DNA from: MGBC108787 sp964591225
GTDB taxonomy: Bacteria > Bacillota_I > Bacilli_A > RF39 > UBA660
NCBI GenBank assembly: GCA_964591225.1
Contig: CAZQAO010000008.1
Span: forward strand, 1 to 25,025
Direction: 5' to 3'
Length of the DNA stretch: 25,025 bases
A program made the position numbers and the translations under genes. This document shows, one piece after another, positions 21,492 through 25,025 of this stretch. The stretch's first letter is position 1, and each line of letters opens with the position of its first letter. The notes under the pieces are model-generated. The model had not been told where the DNA came from. It was given only the letters and a program-made list of their open reading frames with translations, and did not search any database.

Positions 21492-22865
21492 ATGGTTAAA
21501 AATGTTATTGCTATACTAGATGGCGAAGCTGGTAGTTGTGGTAAAGCAAAAGTAATTGGAGAACTAGCTACTATTGATCATATTCGTATTGGCGCTGCAG
21601 TTACTAATTGTATGCCCAATGCCGGTCATACTTTCGTCGATGAACAAGGTAATACAACTATATTTCGAAATATACCAGTTGCTGTCGTTAATCCACAGAC
21701 CGAAGTATTTATCGGACCAGGTTCAGCTATAGATATGACTATTTTTAAACAAGAATACGCACAAGTAAAAAAGTATTTGGGTAATCGTCATATTTACATT
21801 CATGAATTAGTTCCTTTAATCAAAGAAAGACATAAAAAATACGAACAAGAACATATCAAAAGTGGTTCTACGTTTGAAGGTTGTGGGGCAGTATTAAGAG
21901 AAAAAGTAACGCGAGATGAACAGTTAGAATTTTTTAAAACCTATAAAAATGCTCGAGTTTGTTCTAATGAAGAATGGTTAGAAAGATTGTATCGTCATTT
22001 AGATAATGCCCAAGAATATGTTTTATTAGAGGGTTCTCAAGGGTGTGATTTAGATTTAAATCATAGTGGTAATTATCCTTATGTAACTAGTCGTAATGTT
22101 GCTACTACCCAATTACTAGCTGATACAGGTATTTCGGCAGAAAGGTTATTGCAAACAATTATGGTCATTCGTCCCTTTCCCGTCCGGATTAGTAATATTA
22201 CTAATGATAATAATTATATTTATACAGGTGATTATGGTAAAGGTATAGAACTTACTTGGACACAAATTAATATTTCATCTATGTATGGTAGTTATCCTTT
22301 CTTAGGAGACGTTTATAATTATCCTAATTTACTTGCTAAGAAAAAGAAAAGATTACAAAAGATAATTAGTCAGTGTCCCGAAATATATTTAAAACAAGTA
22401 TTGGGTGAAAATTATCGGGAACGTAAACTTTCTTCTATAACTTTGTTAGAAGCTTTAGAATTAGAAAGATTAGTTTATAAAACCAAAGGATATCAAGAGT
22501 ATGAAACCCAATTAATCGAACTTCCCGGTACCGAAGAATTTCCTGCTAATACAATTTTTGATCAATCCGAACAAACTACTGTGACGAAAAGAGAAAGACG
22601 AGTATTTGATTTAGATATCGAAAAGTTAAAACTAAATTGTCTTATTAATACTCCCTCCAGTTTATATTTAAATTTTTTTCAACATTTAGGTTTAGAATAT
22701 AAAGGGGTTAAAGGTAACTTTACAGATTTTTATTTTAATAGATATTTAAGAGAATATTTGGATTGGTTAGAAAATAAAACGGGTGTTTCTATAGCAGCTT
22801 TAGGAACTGGTGCTAAAAATGGTGAAAGAATTTTAAAAAGGCAATTAGTCCAAGAAAGCAATTAA
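21492..22865 (+). CDS. Divergent adenylosuccinate synthetase (PurA) homologue with PurZ-like Asp-to-Ser change
   Basis: 457 aa, cytoplasmic. PurA joins IMP and aspartate using GTP. Landmarks by alignment to E. coli PurA: the GTP loop is LDGEAGSCGKAK where PurA has GTQWGDEGKGK, so the catalytic Asp13 is Ser15 here. The catalytic His is kept in NAGHT (H46). The IMP-site segments GSTFEGCG (125-132), VLLEGSQGCDLDLNHSGNYP and YVTSRN (about 177-202) are kept. QTTVTKRERRV (about 361-371) is where PurA has the ATTGRRRRTGW aspartate loop. GTGAKNGE near the end matches the guanine-binding STGP segment. As I recall, phage PurZ, which acts on dGMP to make 2-aminoadenylosuccinate, carries Ser at this Asp. 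AGGGGG is the ribosome site. It is not the usual purA of a Bacillus, being too divergent. Substrate unknown; could be PurZ-like, a new branch, or inactive. Confidence 0.85.
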   Translation: MVKNVIAILDGEAGSCGKAKVIGELATIDHIRIGAAVTNCMPNAGHTFVDEQGNTTIFRNIPVAVVNPQTEVFIGPGSAIDMTIFKQEYAQVKKYLGNRHIYIHELVPLIKERHKKYEQEHIKSGSTFEGCGAVLREKVTRDEQLEFFKTYKNARVCSNEEWLERLYRHLDNAQEYVLLEGSQGCDLDLNHSGNYPYVTSRNVATTQLLADTGISAERLLQTIMVIRPFPVRISNITNDNNYIYTGDYGKGIELTWTQINISSMYGSYPFLGDVYNYPNLLAKKKKRLQKIISQCPEIYLKQVLGENYRERKLSSITLLEALELERLVYKTKGYQEYETQLIELPGTEEFPANTIFDQSEQTTVTKRERRVFDLDIEKLKLNCLINTPSSLYLNFFQHLGLEYKGVKGNFTDFYFNRYLREYLDWLENKTGVSIAALGTGAKNGERILKRQLVQESN

Positions 22866-22881
22866 TTTATTCCTAGTTTTA

Positions 22882-22890
22882 TGCTACAAT
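22882..22890 (+). promoter_or_regulatory. Extended -10 promoter of the UDG-like gene
   Basis: TGCTACAAT lies 17 nt after the preceding stop codon. AGGTGG precedes the ATG at 22907. Confidence 0.5.
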
Positions 22891-22906
22891 TAAATAGGTG
22901 GTTTTA

Positions 22907-23554
22907 ATGCGATTAGAAGATTTATTCCCAATCTATGATCAACTCCAATTAAAATATGGGGCGCCCGAATTACATTCTATTTATAATGGTGGTTGTCAAA
23001 AAAATCCTCAGTTGTGTTTTGTGTTTATGAATCCTACCGGTAAGAATGTCGCTGCCTCTAAAGATTGGAAAGGTATTAGGTCGCCTTGGCTAGGATCTAA
23101 AAATATTTGGGATTTATTTTATGCTTTAGATTTAATCGATGAAAATATCTATAAAAATATTAAAGCTATCAAAGGTTCATCGTGGACTGAAGAATTTGCT
23201 AACACAGTTTATCAAGATGTGGCTAAACATAAGTATTTTATTACAAATTTAGGAAAATGTACTCAAATAGATGCTCGCGAGTTAAAAGATGAAGTCTATG
23301 AACAATATTTAGATTTGTTAGAACAAGAATTGGCAATTATTAATCCTCAAGTAACTATTTTATTTGGTAATCAAGTAAGTAGTATTGTTTTAAAAGAAAA
23401 AATAGCTGTTTCTAAAGTTAGAAAACAACTTTTTATAAGAGAAATTAATGGTAAAAAATATCGTTTTTATGCTGTTTATTATCCAGTAGGTAATGGTCGA
23501 TTTAATATGGATAAAGCTATTGAAGATATTAAATGGATTATGAAGCAATTATAA
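22907..23554 (+). CDS. Uracil-DNA glycosylase superfamily protein
   Basis: 215 aa, cytoplasmic. Started at the ATG 22907 (MRLEDLFPIYDQL), since AGGTGG lies 5 nt before it; the in-frame GTG at 22898 is part of that ribosome site. Superfamily marks: CFVFMNPTGKNVA (about 33-46) in the place of the water-activating GEAPG.E motif, WLGSKNIWDLF (the G..L/F helix), YFITNLGKCTQ in the place of NVV.CRP, LFGNQVSS in the place of LG..A, and YYPVGNGRFN where HPS is usual. I see no clear four-cysteine iron-sulfur cluster as in family 4; only scattered cysteines (GGCQKNPQLC). The changed catalytic motifs leave real glycosylase activity uncertain. It follows the PurA-like gene by 41 nt. Confidence 0.75.
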   Translation: MRLEDLFPIYDQLQLKYGAPELHSIYNGGCQKNPQLCFVFMNPTGKNVAASKDWKGIRSPWLGSKNIWDLFYALDLIDENIYKNIKAIKGSSWTEEFANTVYQDVAKHKYFITNLGKCTQIDARELKDEVYEQYLDLLEQELAIINPQVTILFGNQVSSIVLKEKIAVSKVRKQLFIREINGKKYRFYAVYYPVGNGRFNMDKAIEDIKWIMKQL

Positions 23555-23555
23555 T

Positions 23556-24143
23556 TTATTTTTTATGACTTATATTTTCGTCTAAAGAAAATTGATAAAT
23601 AGGACTATCATACATATTTTTAAAATCATTATCAATAAATTCTTGGTTGCCATAGTTTTTTATTTCTTTTTGTTTCCAATAATTCATATATCTTTGGGGA
23701 TCATAGGCATCTATTTTAAAATATTCGGGTATTTGATATAAATTAAAAAATAAATCAGTTAAATCTAAATCTACCATAGTATCTATTCCCATTTCTAAAG
23801 CCGTTTCACCAACTCTTTTAACACAATCGTGATAGTGGTATCCGCCGATTACTAATTTTTGAACAGGACCAAGTTGCTTTAATAATGAAACTTCATTGGG
23901 ATAAACTTTTTCATTAAAAGCTACATCGGTATAAATAATTTTATCTTCTATTTGGGGGTTAATCCCATAAATATCTGTATCAGGATAGAGAACATATACT
24001 ACTTGAAATCCTTTATCTCTATATCTTTTTTGAATACATTCATTTAAAACTACTAAAGGACTTTCATCATATTCTGTATCATGTAATAAAAACATTTTAG
24101 TATATTCAGCAATGGGATATAAATATAAAAATACTTTATTCAT
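23556..24143 (-). CDS. Conserved protein of unknown function (weak isochorismatase-like resemblance)
   Basis: 195 aa, soluble, aromatic- and acid-rich. The N-terminal VFLYLYPIAEYTKMFLLHD, then RYRDKGFQVVYVLYPDTDIYG (about 40-60), LLKQLGPVQKLVIGGYHYHD (about 84-103) and TALEMGIDTMVDLDLTDLFF (about 113-132) suggest an alternating alpha/beta fold. The segment GGYHYHDCVKRVGETALEMG vaguely recalls the GF.T..CV..TA..A...G stretch of cysteine hydrolases such as isochorismatases, including a Cys at the right place. No other marker of that family is evident, so the assignment is weak. It is convergent with the UDG-like gene, with one base between the two stop codons and no hairpin, so the ends may interfere. 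Confidence 0.7.
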   Translation of the reverse strand: MNKVFLYLYPIAEYTKMFLLHDTEYDESPLVVLNECIQKRYRDKGFQVVYVLYPDTDIYGINPQIEDKIIYTDVAFNEKVYPNEVSLLKQLGPVQKLVIGGYHYHDCVKRVGETALEMGIDTMVDLDLTDLFFNLYQIPEYFKIDAYDPQRYMNYWKQKEIKNYGNQEFIDNDFKNMYDSPIYQFSLDENISHKK

Positions 24144-24164
24144 CTAATACCTCTAATCAAATAT

Positions 24165-24173
24165 ATTTTATCA
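24165..24173 (-). promoter_or_regulatory. Extended -10 promoter of the 195-aa gene
   Basis: On the minus strand TGATAAAAT lies at 24173-24165, about 20 nt before the ATG at 24143, with GAGG in between as ribosome site. Confidence 0.55.
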
Positions 24174-24186
24174 TAATTTTACTATC

Positions 24187-24387
24187 TTAGCCATTTGTTA
24201 GTTTAGATATTCCATCGATAGTTATTTTAGCACAATTTACTTTTTCTAACCACGTAGTTATTTTTGATTCATCAGTATTATTTACTTGGTCAAAGAATTT
24301 ATTTTCTTGATTATGATAAGCATTATTTTCATGAAAAATAAAAAGTTCATAATAATAGTCTACTATGAACTTATTTTTTTTGTCTAC
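24187..24387 (-). pseudogene. Open, protein-like frame without a start: probable gene remnant
   Basis: Directly behind the DUF308 stop codon, and in the same frame, the minus strand stays open for 66 codons to the TAA at 24187-24189. The translation, including YYELFIFHENNAYHNQEN, ITTWLEKVNCAKITIDGISK and LTNG at the end, looks like real protein with normal codon choice, but there is no ATG, GTG or TTG and no ribosome site. It may be the 3' piece of a lost gene. The DUF308 terminator hairpin lies within its first third, which argues that it is no longer expressed. Nothing else is seen in the 24144-24387 spacer except the promoter of the 195-aa gene. Confidence 0.35.
24334..24380 (-). terminator. 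Intrinsic terminator of the second DUF308 gene
   Basis: AAGTTCATA (24343-24351) pairs with TATGAACTT (24364-24372) around a 12-nt loop. On the minus strand it is followed by a T-rich tract (TTTTTATTTTT); on the plus strand by eight or more Ts, so it could act both ways. Confidence 0.75.
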
Positions 24388-24930
24388 TTATTTTAGTTTT
24401 ACAATTGTAACAATACATTCAATGATATTAATTACTTCGGAAATTACTACAAGTATTCCCAGAGTTCTCGTTGCTATAACTGCTGAAGAGAATGGATTAA
24501 AAATAATTATTAACCCTAAAACAAAGGTTAAAATTGATAAAGCTAGTAGCCATCCCCATCCACTATGAGGTATAGTTTGCAAGTTTAAAGCATTTTGAAA
24601 ATGGAAAATACTTTTGGTAATAATCCAAATTGACATCATAACAGGAAATATTCCTACTAAGATATTAGAACTAAAAATTATTAATAGTCCTGATATAATT
24701 GAAAAAATACCTTCAACTAATCCTAAACTCATAATTCTAACTTCTGGTTCAGTTCGACAATAATCTATGATATGGACAACCCCATCGATAATTAAAATAA
24801 TTCCAAATATTTTAATAAATAGATTAATAGAACCTAATGGATTAATAATCAAACATATGGCTAAAATAAGCATTAAAATAGAACCAATTAATGACCATTT
24901 TCCATATTCTCGTATGTATTCCTTAAGCAT
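24388..24930 (-). CDS. DUF308/HdeD-like membrane protein (second copy)
   Basis: 180-aa integral membrane protein with about six helices. It has the paired glycine/proline pattern of DUF308: WSLIGSILMLILAICLII with NPLGS, KIFGIILIIDGVVHIIDY, LVEGIFSIISGLLIIFSSNI, WGWLLALSILTFVLGLIIIF with NPFSS, and LGILVVISEVINIIECI. It keeps the NP.....I....G pattern better than the copy at 3558-4103 and lacks that copy's long basic N-terminus. The strong ribosome site AGGAGGGAT precedes the ATG. Role unknown; HdeD is associated with acid stress in enteric bacteria only. Confidence 0.88.
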   Translation of the reverse strand: MLKEYIREYGKWSLIGSILMLILAICLIINPLGSINLFIKIFGIILIIDGVVHIIDYCRTEPEVRIMSLGLVEGIFSIISGLLIIFSSNILVGIFPVMMSIWIITKSIFHFQNALNLQTIPHSGWGWLLALSILTFVLGLIIIFNPFSSAVIATRTLGILVVISEVINIIECIVTIVKLK

Positions 24931-24981
24931 TTTATCCCTCCTATATCTTATTTTAAATACAAACTATCTTGTACTAATATT

Positions 24982-24990
24982 ATTATAACA
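24982..24990 (-). promoter_or_regulatory. Extended -10 promoter of the second DUF308 gene
   Basis: On the minus strand TGTTATAAT (24990-24982), a perfect extended -10, lies about 50 nt before the ATG. No convincing -35 is seen. The remaining 35 bases to the window edge show nothing further. Confidence 0.55.
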
Positions 24991-25025
24991 GAAATTTCAA
25001 GAGAAGTTTAATTATATTTTAAGAA

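Noticed and set aside
21492..22865. Ordinary purA of the purine pathway
   Set aside because: The GDEGKGK loop and the aspartate loop differ strongly from bacterial PurA, and no other purine biosynthesis genes are adjacent. Whether the genome has another purA could not be checked.
18605..23554. Complete phage-type diaminopurine (Z-genome) operon
   Set aside because: No HD-domain dATP hydrolase (DatZ), MazG-like enzyme (MazZ) or DNA polymerase (DpoZ) is present. Only the PurA-like gene carries the signature residue.
1..25025. Mobile element, prophage, CRISPR array or tRNA/rRNA gene
   Set aside because: I found no transposase, integrase, phage structural gene, regularly spaced repeats or recognisable tRNA. 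The only long direct repeat is the 55-bp pair at the assembly gap.

Overview
This window is about 25 kb of AT-rich chromosome from a low-GC, Gram-positive-type bacterium. It is probably an uncultured gut member of the Bacilli (RF39/Erysipelotrichales-like), but that placement is inference. The evidence is an extremely A/T-biased codon choice, strong AGGAGG-type ribosome sites, and envelope genes typical of Bacillota: Lgt, an LtaS-type sulfatase, a SipW-type exported protein and CotF-like proteins. UGA works as a stop codon (the ATGA overlaps at 5969-5972 and 16809-16812), so this is translation table 11 and not the Mycoplasma/Spiroplasma code. A 100-N scaffold gap lies at 10214-10313. I see no rRNA, tRNA, CRISPR, IS element or prophage.

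Layout. 1-2338 (minus): an ABC importer of the NMT1/THI5/SsuABC type, with binding protein, ATPase and a permease cut off by the window edge, all overlapping. 2457-2919 (plus): two small CotF-like proteins. 2987-3547: a membrane-anchored CxxC thioredoxin-fold protein, convergent with a DUF308 membrane protein (3558-4103, minus). 4209-6328: a two-gene operon of unknown function. 6398-10059: uvrA and lgt. 10128-10861: a SipW-dependent camelysin/TasA-like exported protein interrupted by the gap. 10904-13018: Tex. 13050-17402: an operon of LtaS-like protein, AsnB and PAP2 phosphatase. 17418-18379 (minus): TspO and a conserved helical protein.

18605-23554 (plus) is the most unusual part. It holds a protein resembling a catalytically degraded RNase II/R (RNB) domain, a small conserved protein that seems to start at an ATA codon, a divergent Ppx/GppA-like protein, a divergent adenylosuccinate-synthetase (PurA) homologue whose catalytic Asp is replaced by Ser, and a uracil-DNA-glycosylase-superfamily protein. 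Ser in place of that Asp is, as I recall, the hallmark of PurZ, the 2-aminoadenylosuccinate synthetase of phages with diaminopurine DNA. Here it sits in what looks like ordinary chromosome, beside another nucleotide-related ASKHA protein and a base-excision-fold protein. The window ends with two minus-strand genes, a 195-aa conserved unknown and a second DUF308 protein, with a probable gene remnant between them.

At least nine transcription units start with an extended -10 promoter (TGnTANAAT) and usually no recognisable -35. Bidirectional or intrinsic terminators mark several gene ends.
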